In this document: piece after piece, positions 17,121 to 25,018 of the stretch
Position numbering within the stretch: position 1 is the stretch's first letter
How the letters are laid out: each line of letters begins with the position of its first letter
From: JANMCE01 sp031410595
Lineage (GTDB): Bacteria; Actinomycetota; Acidimicrobiia; Acidimicrobiales; Ilumatobacteraceae
Direction of reading: 5' to 3'
DNA length: 64,000 nt
Assembly: GCA_031410595.1 (NCBI GenBank)
Contig: JANNZM010000153.1
Coordinates: forward strand, 15,400-79,399
Made by a program: the position numbers and the translations under genes
The notes under the pieces: model-generated
Told to the model about the DNA's origin: nothing
Seen by the model: only the letters and a program-made list of their open reading frames with translations
Databases searched by the model: none

Positions 17121-17893
17121 GAGCGTAGGGCCGCCGTATGCAGGGCGGTCACCGCAGTGAAATCGCGATGGTGTTGATGATCGGGACGACGGAATGACGT
17201 CTGGCGGTTTTGGGTCGGGTTCAAAATGAGCGAGAAGATGCGGCGCGGCCACGGCGACATGTTGGGCGGCGAGCCGTGCACCATGGTGTCGCCAAAGATG
17301 AGCGCGGTACCCGGCGGGCCCTTCGGCGACACCAGGCCGCCTTGCTCAACAAGCCGACCGACGATGTCAGGCTGCACCGTCCAGAGTGGGTAGCTCGTGG
17401 TGACCGTATCGAGCGAGGTGGCCGCTGGACCGTCGCGATGCGAACCGGGGATGAAAACGAGCGGGCCGTTAAATTCGTTGACCTCGTCCAGGAAGATGTG
17501 CAGGTTGAGCGCCAGGGGTTCGGGTACGCCGTCTTCGTGATGATGGGTGGCGAAGTCGTAGTGCCACTGCCACTGCTCACCCGTGAAGGCCTCCTTCGCG
17601 TTGACTTTCACCTGCTGGACATAAAGCTCGTCATCGCCGAGGAGCTGCTGCGCCGGTTCCACCAATCGAGCGTCTCGCACGAGATCGGCGAACAGTTCAT
17701 CGCGCCGGTGCAGCCCCATAGCGGTTCGTACCACGTCGCTTGAACGCTCACGGAAGTTCTCCGCACAACGTTCGCCGAACAAGCGGGGCAGTCGAGCATC
17801 GATCGCACCAATCTCCTCCCCGGAAAACAAGTTGGGCAATACGAGCAACCCGTCTCGATAAAAGGTTTCAACTTGCTCAGACGAAAGCCTCAT
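17117..17893 (-). CDS. Phytanoyl-CoA dioxygenase (PhyH) family Fe(II)/2-oxoglutarate oxygenase
   Basis: A 258-residue jelly-roll oxygenase. The metal triad is visible as His111-x-Asp113 (WQWHYDF) and distal His206 (MVHGSPPN), with an arginine shortly after (RRIF) for 2-oxoglutarate binding. It opens the box operon and overlaps boxC by four bases, so it is very likely co-expressed with benzoyl-CoA catabolism. PhyH proteins are not part of the described box pathway; it may hydroxylate a substituted aromatic or an acyl-CoA feeding the route, but that is inference. The start at 17893 is 63 bases from the divergent dinB start. Confidence 0.88.
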   Translation of the reverse strand: MRLSSEQVETFYRDGLLVLPNLFSGEEIGAIDARLPRLFGERCAENFRERSSDVVRTAMGLHRRDELFADLVRDARLVEPAQQLLGDDELYVQQVKVNAKEAFTGEQWQWHYDFATHHHEDGVPEPLALNLHIFLDEVNEFNGPLVFIPGSHRDGPAATSLDTVTTSYPLWTVQPDIVGRLVEQGGLVSPKGPPGTALIFGDTMVHGSPPNMSPWPRRIFSLILNPTQNRQTSFRRPDHQHHRDFTAVTALHTAALRS

Positions 17894-17956
17894 ATCGCCA
17901 GGTTAGCCGTCGGACCCTTGCTTACAGATGGACCTTGTGCGAACATGTGTTCGGTG

Positions 17957-19141
17957 ATGACCGCATCGATCCTCCACGCTGATCTCGACTCGTTCTACGC
18001 GTCGGTGGAACAGCGCGATGATCCGGCCCTGCGAGGGCGACCGGTGATCGTGGGCGGCGGGGTGGTGCTGGCCGCCAGTTATGAGGCGAAGGCCTACGGC
18101 GTGCAAGCCGCCATGAACGGACTGCAGGCGCGGCGCCTTTGCCCGCATGCCGTGGTAGTTCCCCCGCGCATGCAGGCCTACACCGAGGCAAGTCGAGCCG
18201 TGTTTGCGGTCTTCGCCGACACCACTCCCCTGGTCGAGGGTATCTCGATCGATGAAGCGTTTCTCGATGTCACCGGCCTTCGACGCATCGCCGGCACACC
18301 GACCGAAATTGCGGCAAAACTGCGGACCGCCGTGCTGGACCGGGTGGGTCTCCCAATCACGGTGGGTGTCGCCCGAACCAAGTTTCTCGCCAAAGTCGCC
18401 AGTGGCGTCGGCAAGCCCAACGGTCTGCTCGTCGTGGAGCCTGACGACGAGTTGGCGTTCCTGCATCCGCTTCGGGTCGAGCGGCTCTGGGGCGTCGGCC
18501 CGGTCACCTCCGAGACGCTCCGCTCACATGGTATTTGCACCGTGGGCGAGGTCGCCGAGCTCACCGAAGCTGCGTTGGTTGCGATGCTCGGCCCAGGCAG
18601 CGGCCGTCACCTGCATGCACTCGCCCACAATCGTGACCCTCGCCCGGTGCAGGTAGGCAAGCGGCGCAAGTCCATGGGTGCGCAGTGCGCGCTCGGCCGT
18701 CGACCGAAGACCGCCGACGCGGTCGATGCCACCCTTGTCACCCTGGTGGACCGCGTGACAAGGCGCATGCGCGATGTCTCACGGGTCGGGCGCACTGTGG
18801 AGTTGCGTCTGCGGTTCAACGACTTCACCAGTGTGTCGCGTTCCCGCACGATGTCGGAAGCAAACGCCCACACGCGCACCATTTTGTCGGCGGCTCGGGC
18901 ACTCTTGCAGGCAGAGCAGCCACGCATCGATAGCGACGGCATCACACTGATCGGCGTGGCCGTCTCCAACCTCAGCGATGAACGGGCCGTACAACTTGCG
19001 CTCGCGTTCGACCGTGGTTGCGACGACGCGCTCGACTCGGCCCTCGACGCCGTGCGGGCGAAGTTCGGCGCAAACGCGATGAGCCGCGTGGTCCACCTGG
19101 GTCAAGATCAGGGCTGGTCCATGCCAATGCTGCCCGACTAA
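17957..19141 (+). CDS. dinB: DNA polymerase IV (Y-family translesion polymerase)
   Basis: About 394 residues from ATG 17957 (MTASILHADLDSFYASVEQ), where family similarity begins; the frame is open to 17873 but that would overlap the divergent phyH start. The catalytic acidic residues are in HADLDSF (Asp9) and SIDEAFLDV. The palm, fingers, thumb with the GVARTKFLAKVASGVGKPNG and WGVGPVT helix-hairpin-helix, and the little-finger domain (GRTVELRLRFNDFTSVSRS) are all present. It performs error-prone bypass synthesis over damaged DNA. No LexA box was recognised upstream. Confidence 0.95.
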   Translation: MTASILHADLDSFYASVEQRDDPALRGRPVIVGGGVVLAASYEAKAYGVQAAMNGLQARRLCPHAVVVPPRMQAYTEASRAVFAVFADTTPLVEGISIDEAFLDVTGLRRIAGTPTEIAAKLRTAVLDRVGLPITVGVARTKFLAKVASGVGKPNGLLVVEPDDELAFLHPLRVERLWGVGPVTSETLRSHGICTVGEVAELTEAALVAMLGPGSGRHLHALAHNRDPRPVQVGKRRKSMGAQCALGRRPKTADAVDATLVTLVDRVTRRMRDVSRVGRTVELRLRFNDFTSVSRSRTMSEANAHTRTILSAARALLQAEQPRIDSDGITLIGVAVSNLSDERAVQLALAFDRGCDDALDSALDAVRAKFGANAMSRVVHLGQDQGWSMPMLPD

Positions 19142-19167
19142 CCACAAGCCGAGCACCCCGAGAGTGG

Positions 19168-19923
19168 CTACGACGCAGAGAGTTTCTCCAACCATGACCA
19201 GGTGACCGGACCACATTGGCCATCCACCACCATGGCAGCATCGAAGTAGGCCTTCACGTACCACTGGAACAAGCGGACGGCGATATCGGTCAACTCGCTG
19301 AACGTGCCGTTGGCGTTGAGTTTCCCCATCGAATGGGCACCGACCGAAAGCAGCAGATGCTGCATCTTTTCGACCGACGCGCCTTTGGCACCAAGTTGGA
19401 TGTAGGGATGATCGGGGTCCTTGGCCGGCGTGACCGGTGCCGCTGCAGGCGGTGCCGCCACCGACGCCGCTCCGTACTCCACCCCGGGGATCAACCCTCC
19501 CTGGGTCCAGGTGCGTCCGGCCGCCTGGCCTTGCACAACGCCCCACTTGGTGCCCATGGCCTCGACTGTGGACCCGTTGCCGAGCGAGAAGCCGACGTGA
19601 CCCTGCGCCGGGTGATCGTTGGCGTCCACGGGGTCGACGGGCGCGCCGTTGGCATCCCGATTGGTGAAGAGCAATGCGCCGCGTGTGCGGATTGCTTCAT
19701 CGACCGACAGCACCCTCGCGTACTGGCGGCAGTGCACGTACTGGATCCAGGAACCATCCGGCATCTCGGGCTGCACAGCGAGCCGATGGCACGCCCACTG
19801 CACGAGTTCCGAGCAGTCAAAGGTGGACGGGCTCGGGTCGTCGAGATTCACTTCGACACCGAAAACGTATGGCTTGCCGATCTGGGCCGAAGCTAACTGG
19901 AGAAGCTGGTCAACGTTTGCCAT
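19168..19923 (-). CDS. NlpC/P60-type peptidoglycan hydrolase with peptidoglycan-binding tail, no signal peptide
   Basis: A 251-residue protein. The N-terminal NlpC/P60 (CHAP-like) domain has catalytic Cys37 in FDCSELVQWA and His109 in GHVGFSLG. A Pro/Ala linker (about 143-160) leads to a C-terminal region (160-250) like the PG_binding_1 fold (IQLGAKGASVEKMQHLLL...DGQCGPVTWSWLEKL). There is no signal peptide, Tat motif or membrane segment: the chain starts directly with MANVDQLLQLASAQIG. That arrangement is typical of phage or tailocin endolysins rather than housekeeping wall hydrolases. AAGGAAG before the ATG supports the start. It is divergent from the TIR membrane protein, sharing a 98-bp AT-rich intergenic region. 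Confidence 0.8.
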   Translation of the reverse strand: MANVDQLLQLASAQIGKPYVFGVEVNLDDPSPSTFDCSELVQWACHRLAVQPEMPDGSWIQYVHCRQYARVLSVDEAIRTRGALLFTNRDANGAPVDPVDANDHPAQGHVGFSLGNGSTVEAMGTKWGVVQGQAAGRTWTQGGLIPGVEYGAASVAAPPAAAPVTPAKDPDHPYIQLGAKGASVEKMQHLLLSVGAHSMGKLNANGTFSELTDIAVRLFQWYVKAYFDAAMVVDGQCGPVTWSWLEKLSAS

Positions 19924-19957
19924 TGGTTCTTCCTTCCCTTTACTGCCTCATATCTGT

Positions 19958-19987
19958 ACTATCGATATAGGTTCAGGAAATTGTCAA
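19958..19987 (-). promoter_or_regulatory. Promoter of the endolysin-like gene
   Basis: On the minus strand: TTGACA (19982-19987), 18 bases, GATAGT (19958-19963), followed about 35 bases later by AAGGAAG and the ATG at 19923. The region is AT-rich with a TATCGATA core at 19960-19967 and lies between the divergent lysin-like and TIR genes. Confidence 0.5.
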
Positions 19988-20021
19988 GAGATATTCGTTG
20001 TTCAAACGATCTGAGGGATCC

Positions 20022-21584
20022 ATGAACGATCAGGGAGCGAATACACCGGGTGACACCAAGGCCGACGCGCCCGCGTTCGTGTTCGATTTCTTCATAGCCC
20101 ATGCATCGCCCGACAAGGAACACGCTCGACGCTTTGCCGATCGTCTTGAGCCGGAATTTCAGGTCTTCCTCGACACCGAGGATGTTCCTCTCGGCGTCGA
20201 CTGGGGCAATGTCATCGACGAGGCCCAAAAGCACTCGCGCTTTACGCTCGCCCTCATTAGCGATAAAACGGAGGATGCTCCGTACGCTATGGATGAGATA
20301 AGAGCAGCGATCGACCGAGAACGGCACGGCGGTGGCCGACAGCGCCTCATTCCGCTCTATATCAATGGGCTTCCTGCCACTGCTGATGACTATGTCTACG
20401 GTCTTCGCACCCGCCAAGGCCTCTCGCTGAAGGAGCCCGCCGAGTACGAGGACGCAGTGCGACGCGTTCGCGAGCTGATGGCGTCACCCGGCCCAACGAC
20501 AGCGGGCACGTTTCCCCCGCCGCAGCCATCCAGCCACGCAATCCCGACACCAACAACGCCGCAGCAGCCACCTCCCCCGACCACCCAGTCTGCCCCGACC
20601 ACCCAGTCTGCCCCGCCACCGCTGACCCCGGCGAAGCGTCGGTCGACATCCACCGGCAAGTTCTTCATAGCCGGCGTGGCCGTCGCGCTTGTCGCGGTCG
20701 TCGCCGGCCTGTATGCGCTCGGCCGTTCGGGCGGCGGCGAATCATCGGTAACAACTGCAGTGGTAACAACAACTGATCCGTTCAGCACCGAGACCGAAAC
20801 CACGTTCGCCGCAGCCGCAGCCGCACCGTTGACCATGGCGGTAAACAAAACAGTGCTCTACGGCGGGTTCGAGATCAACCTCGACAGCGCGGTGTACACC
20901 CGAGATCCGCAGATTCCGCATGGGGGCGATGTCGTCGTGTACGCCAACGTCTACAACCTCACCGACCAGTCACTGTATTTCAGTTACCTCGATGCCGCAC
21001 TCGACACCAAGGAGGAAACCACCCCCGTCGAACTGGAAGGCAAGACCGTTCCCGGTGGCGGACGCGCCAAAGTCACGATGACGGCCACCGTCAGCGACTT
21101 CGACATAAACGACGCAAAGCTGGTGTTCGGTCGGCCGAGTAGCAACCAGTCTTTCGTTCCCCTCGGCAGCGGTCCCGCTGACTCTGCTTCGATCAGCGAA
21201 CTGGAGTTCTCTGGCACCGCCAAGACTCTGGGTGGGCTTTCGGCCACCATCCTCCGAGGCACCCTCTCACCGTTCCCCCTTGTGGGCAACGGTACCGGCG
21301 CGGCACAGCAGGCCAACGCGCAGCAGATGTATCTGCGGCTCGACCTGAAGCTTGGCTACAGCGGCGGAGTGAACAACACTATCTTCAACGAGGCATTGAT
21401 GCGGCCCGACGGTCTCACGGTTGGTAAGAATGACGACAGCGGTTTCGCCATTCTGAATCCCGGCGAGCAGAGCAACGGATTCGTCGAATTCGTCGTACCA
21501 GAGCCGGCGCGCGGAAGCTACGTCTTCCGGTTCACCACCAGCTCCCAGGCCGACGGCGCCGAAATTCCCTTCACTATCTTGTAG
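20022..21584 (+). CDS. Membrane-anchored TIR-domain protein with extracytoplasmic domain
   Basis: 520 residues from ATG 20022 (GAGGGA ribosome site). Residues 19-155 form a TIR domain: FDFFIAHASPDKEHARRFADRL, VFLDTEDVPLGVDW and APYAMDEIRAAI, where Glu92 matches the catalytic glutamate of NAD-cleaving TIR domains. Residues 157-205 are a Pro/Thr-rich linker that includes a small tandem repeat. A single TM lies at about 213-234, followed by a Thr-rich spacer and a beta-rich outer domain (about 270-520) resembling DUF4352-like surface domains. No signal peptide, so TIR is cytoplasmic and the C terminus outside. The topology suggests a sensor that activates a cytosolic TIR effector; function is inferred. 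It is divergent from the endolysin-like gene. Confidence 0.82.
   Translation: MNDQGANTPGDTKADAPAFVFDFFIAHASPDKEHARRFADRLEPEFQVFLDTEDVPLGVDWGNVIDEAQKHSRFTLALISDKTEDAPYAMDEIRAAIDRERHGGGRQRLIPLYINGLPATADDYVYGLRTRQGLSLKEPAEYEDAVRRVRELMASPGPTTAGTFPPPQPSSHAIPTPTTPQQPPPPTTQSAPTTQSAPPPLTPAKRRSTSTGKFFIAGVAVALVAVVAGLYALGRSGGGESSVTTAVVTTTDPFSTETETTFAAAAAAPLTMAVNKTVLYGGFEINLDSAVYTRDPQIPHGGDVVVYANVYNLTDQSLYFSYLDAALDTKEETTPVELEGKTVPGGGRAKVTMTATVSDFDINDAKLVFGRPSSNQSFVPLGSGPADSASISELEFSGTAKTLGGLSATILRGTLSPFPLVGNGTGAAQQANAQQMYLRLDLKLGYSGGVNNTIFNEALMRPDGLTVGKNDDSGFAILNPGEQSNGFVEFVVPEPARGSYVFRFTTSSQADGAEIPFTIL
20581..20616 (+). repeat. Two tandem 18-bp units inside the TIR gene linker
   Basis: Two adjacent copies of an 18-bp unit beginning CCACCCAGTCTG, differing at the last base. 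They encode two copies of TTQSAP in the Pro/Thr linker between the TIR domain and the TM. It is a simple in-frame expansion, not a CRISPR-type repeat. Confidence 0.85.
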
Positions 21585-21587
21585 CCG

Positions 21588-22760
21588 TCACCAATCGAGC
21601 GGGCAGAAGTCTTTCGGCACGTAAAGGTCATGGCGCGACAGTTCGCTGATGGATGACTTGCCCATGCCGAGCAGCGCTGAGTCGATGCCCATGCGCAACA
21701 CGTCGAGCACGTTCTCCACGCCCGCCTGGCCGTTGACGGCGAGGCCCCACAGGTAGGCACGGCCGATCATGACCGCGCGAGCACCGAAGGCCAGCGCCTT
21801 CACCACATCACTCCCCCGCCGAACACCGCCGTCCATCACCACTTCAATATCGTCGCCGACCGCCGACGCAATGGCGCCCAGCATGCGAATCGGCGCCGGC
21901 GAACCGTCGAGGTTATTGCCGCCGTGGTTCGACACCGAGATCGCCGTTGCTCCGGCGTCGACGGCGCGCTTGGCTTCATCCACGCGCAGGATGCCTTTCA
22001 CCATGAACGGGCCGCCCCACTCTTCGCGGAGCCAAGCGACATCGCTCCAGGTTGGCGGTGGTGTCTGCATCCACGCGCCGTAGGCCTCGAAGAAGCCCGG
22101 CGTGGGTGAATTCTTGGTTGCGAAGTTCGGCACATCAAGCGTGGGCGGTTTCCAGCCAGCCTTGGCCCACTCGATCAGCCACCGAGGTTTGATGATCGAC
22201 TCGGGCATGTGCTGCGCAATAGCCTTCCAGTCAATCGTCTGCGGTATGGCCGGGCTGCCCCAGTCACGCGAGTGCGAGAAGGACCAGTCGTTCGTTAGGA
22301 TCAGACCGGTCGCTCCGGCCGAGCGGGCACGGTTGATGCGCTCGACGAGAGAGTCCTTGTCGCCGGCCCAGTAGATCTGGAAGAAGGTTTGCGGGTTCGC
22401 GGCGATGACGTCCTCGATGGGCTTCGACGCGAACGAACTCAAGCCCATTGCGATGCCCCGAGCAGCCGATGCGCGGGCCACCGCAACTTCACCATCGGGA
22501 TGCACGGCCTGAACCCCGGTGGGCGAGATGAGTACGGGCATCGATATGGGCTGCCCCATCACCGATGTGGCCATGTCACGTGTTGGCGACTGACCGGCGG
22601 TTATGGGCGACAGCTTCAACTCGGCGAATGCGGCAGCGTTGTCGTTCACCGACGTGCCGCGCTCGGAGCCGGCGATGAGTGCGTCATAAACCGATCGGGG
22701 CAGACGTTTCTTGGCCCTCGCCTGCGCTACTGCTACTGACTCAAACCACTGGTTCGCCAT
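21588..22760 (-). CDS. mftD: FMN-dependent alpha-hydroxy-acid-dehydrogenase family, MftD-like (pre-mycofactocin synthase)
   Basis: About 390 residues from ATG 22760, preceded by GAGG at five bases. It is an FMN TIM barrel of the lactate dehydrogenase/glycolate oxidase family, closest by eye to mycobacterial MftD (Rv0694): WFESVAVAQARAKKRLPRSVYDAL, PVLISPTGVQAVHPDGEVAVARA, GLSSFASKPIEDVIAANP, SHGRDWGSP-like SHSRDWGSP, ISVSNHGGNNLDG and GARAVMIGRAYLWGLA. MftD oxidises the MftC-modified peptide product to pre-mycofactocin. The usual mftA-B-C-E-F neighbours are absent here, so either the cluster is split or this is a paralogue. It converges with the TIR gene with only three bases between the stops. 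Confidence 0.8.
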   Translation of the reverse strand: MANQWFESVAVAQARAKKRLPRSVYDALIAGSERGTSVNDNAAAFAELKLSPITAGQSPTRDMATSVMGQPISMPVLISPTGVQAVHPDGEVAVARASAARGIAMGLSSFASKPIEDVIAANPQTFFQIYWAGDKDSLVERINRARSAGATGLILTNDWSFSHSRDWGSPAIPQTIDWKAIAQHMPESIIKPRWLIEWAKAGWKPPTLDVPNFATKNSPTPGFFEAYGAWMQTPPPTWSDVAWLREEWGGPFMVKGILRVDEAKRAVDAGATAISVSNHGGNNLDGSPAPIRMLGAIASAVGDDIEVVMDGGVRRGSDVVKALAFGARAVMIGRAYLWGLAVNGQAGVENVLDVLRMGIDSALLGMGKSSISELSRHDLYVPKDFCPLDW

Positions 22761-22895
22761 CACAACCTCATCTTCGACCTGCGAGGGCACCCAGGTTACT
22801 TACGTGGGGTGATGGGGATGGTGGTCGACCGACCGTTCTTCAGAGCGGAACTCGGTGTGACCATCGGCGCCCGGAGGCGACTATCGTTCGTTTAC

Positions 22896-23966
22896 ATGGC
22901 TACATCGGCGAAGTTCGCACTGTTCGATCACATCGAAGGCATTCCGGGCACATCGATGCAGACCCTGCTGCGTGACCGGTTGGAGTTCATTCAAATCGCC
23001 GACAAGTCGGGGTTCGCCGGTTATCACCTGGCCGAACATCACGGCAGTGATCTGTGTCTTGCTCCCAATCAGGAGATCTTCCTGTCGGCCGCAGCGCAAC
23101 TCACCACGCAGATCCGACTCGGGCCTCTCGTAAAGATCCTGCCGTTGCACCACCCGCTGCGCGTCATTGAAGATATCTGCCTGCTCGACCAGCTGTCCGG
23201 TGGCCGGGTCGACTACGGGGTCGGGCGCGGTCCGGTCGCCATCGAGCACTTCTGGTTCAACGGCGAGTGGGACGCGTCGTACGAGCGGTTCGATGAGGCG
23301 CTTTCGATCATCGCCGAAGGCCTGCACACAGGAGCCGCTGGCGGTACAGCCGGTCGGAAGTTCTACGACTTCCCACCCTGCCCGGTGACGGTGAGCACAT
23401 TGCAGCAGCCAAACCCTCCGTTCTGGTACCCGGGCAACCCCGTCACGGCGGGCCGCTATGGCATGAGCCTCATGTGGCCAGGCCCGATCTCGAACGAGGC
23501 CTACGACGCGTACCTTGAAGCGTGGGATCGTCACAAGGATGACGTCACGCGTTTCGATGCTCCCGGCTCCAAGCCACGGGTTGGCACGGCCATGGGCATT
23601 GTGGTGCATGAAGACGACGCCACCGCCAAAGAGATCAGCGGGCGCGGCGCCATGGGTACCGCCCGCCGGGTGATGAACGTGCACAAGTTCGACCATCTGG
23701 CCCTCAATGAGGAGCAGGCCGAAGCCGCACTCAATCCGCTCGCGCTCGGCGCTCGTGCACTATTGCAAGCCGGTGGCGGCACCATGCTCGCCGAGCGCAC
23801 CGCCTCGTCGGGATCGCCCGAGCACGTCATCGACGTGCTCGGTAACTACCTCGATCGCGGTGTGTCCGACTACATCCTGCTGGCGCTGCCGTCAGGCGAC
23901 CAAACCTTTGAGGAAGCGAAGGACGCCCTCGAGTTGTTCGCATCCGACGTGATGCCGAAGCTCTAA
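22896..23966 (+). CDS. LLM-class (luciferase-like) flavin-dependent oxidoreductase
   Basis: A 356-residue TIM-barrel enzyme of the bacterial luciferase/F420-dependent reductase superfamily: EFIQIADKSGFAGYHLAEHHGS, IRLGPLVKILPLHHPLRVIEDICLLDQLSGGRVDYGVGRG, and the tail SPEHVIDVLGNYLDRGVSDYILLALP. These use reduced flavin (FMNH2) or coenzyme F420; which one cannot be decided here. The ATG at 22896 begins the similarity; the frame is open back to 22809. It is divergent from mftD and convergent with the MBL gene, four bases away. Confidence 0.85.
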   Translation: MATSAKFALFDHIEGIPGTSMQTLLRDRLEFIQIADKSGFAGYHLAEHHGSDLCLAPNQEIFLSAAAQLTTQIRLGPLVKILPLHHPLRVIEDICLLDQLSGGRVDYGVGRGPVAIEHFWFNGEWDASYERFDEALSIIAEGLHTGAAGGTAGRKFYDFPPCPVTVSTLQQPNPPFWYPGNPVTAGRYGMSLMWPGPISNEAYDAYLEAWDRHKDDVTRFDAPGSKPRVGTAMGIVVHEDDATAKEISGRGAMGTARRVMNVHKFDHLALNEEQAEAALNPLALGARALLQAGGGTMLAERTASSGSPEHVIDVLGNYLDRGVSDYILLALPSGDQTFEEAKDALELFASDVMPKL

Positions 23967-23970
23967 GTTC

Positions 23971-24945
23971 TCAGCGCAACGCGAACCGGGTGCTGCAGCG
24001 CCCCGGCTCGTCGGCGACCACATCGCCCGACTCGATGAGCTGCAAGATGTGCGCGTACATGCTCGCGGCGGCGGGCCGCCACAACGCCTTCGACACCGAC
24101 GCGTAGATCACCGGTACCAACGTTGCGATGGTCGCCGGTCCGTGGGCGAGCGCGGCCACGATCTGCTCGGTGCGCTCCTGTCGATGGGTGAGGTGGGCCC
24201 GCACCAACGCGTCCGGTTCGGCAATGGGCGCGCCGTGCGTTGGCCGGTAAAGAAGATCATCACGATCAAGCAGCAGTCGCAAGCTCGCCAGGTATGCGGC
24301 CAAGTTCCCGTCGGGAGGCGCGATGACGGTCGTCGACCACCCCATCACATGGTCACCCGTAAACAGCGTGCGTTCTTCGACCAACTCGAAGCACAGATGA
24401 TTCGACGTATGACCCGGCGTGTGCACCGCCCGCAACGTCCAGCCGTCTCCTTCCAGGTGATCGCCATGAGCGAGCACGACGGTGGGCACGAAGTGGGTGT
24501 CGGCACCCTCGCGAAGTTCGTCGGCAGGTCGCTCGGTTGCAACCCGAGTTCTTCCGTCGGCCTCATCGTCACCGAACACGATGATGTCGGTGGGATCATC
24601 CGCAGGCACTAAGCCGTGAGGCCCGAAACCATACGTTGGCGCTCCGGTTCGCTCATGCATCATTGAAGCTGCGGGCGAATGATCGATGTGCGTGTGCGTG
24701 ACGGGCAGGTGCGTGATCCGCTCCCCCGGCTCCAGCGCGGCCACGACAGCGTCAACATGGGCGTCCATAGCCGGGCCGACATCGATGACCGCAACCTCGC
24801 CCCGACCAACGATGTAGGTACCGGTGCCGTGGTAAGTGAACTTGCTCGGGTTGCGCGCCACGATTCGCCGGACCAGCGGCGAGACCCAAGCAGCCCGGCC
24901 GTAGACCGGTTCGGACTCTCTCACGTACGGAATTGTGGTGGCCAT
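23971..24945 (-). CDS. Metallo-beta-lactamase-fold hydrolase with winged-helix C terminus
   Basis: A 324-residue MBL-fold protein. The zinc-binding motif HTHIDH is at 84-89; further ligands are in VHTPGHTSNHLCFE and LFTGDHVMGW, and THGAP supplies the last His. After about residue 245 a helical/winged-helix tail follows (TEQIVAALAHGPATIATLVPVIY), as in LACTB2/RNase-like members of this family. The substrate (thioester, RNA or other ester) is unknown. The ATG 24945 start is accepted. It converges with the LLM gene and is divergent from the PAP2 gene. Confidence 0.85.
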   Translation of the reverse strand: MATTIPYVRESEPVYGRAAWVSPLVRRIVARNPSKFTYHGTGTYIVGRGEVAVIDVGPAMDAHVDAVVAALEPGERITHLPVTHTHIDHSPAASMMHERTGAPTYGFGPHGLVPADDPTDIIVFGDDEADGRTRVATERPADELREGADTHFVPTVVLAHGDHLEGDGWTLRAVHTPGHTSNHLCFELVEERTLFTGDHVMGWSTTVIAPPDGNLAAYLASLRLLLDRDDLLYRPTHGAPIAEPDALVRAHLTHRQERTEQIVAALAHGPATIATLVPVIYASVSKALWRPAAASMYAHILQLIESGDVVADEPGRCSTRFALR

Positions 24946-25018
24946 TGGAATCGCATCGTAGAGCAGCCTTCCGTCGCCGCCTCGAACCCGATGGAACCGC
25001 CCGGTAAGATCGACAATC

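Noticed and set aside
18990..19560. Minus-strand open frame overlapping dinB and the endolysin-like gene
   Set aside because: No domain; both overlapped genes have strong family signatures in their own frames.
20581..20616. Possible CRISPR-like repeat
   Set aside because: Only two adjacent 18-bp units with no spacer, in frame inside a low-complexity linker.
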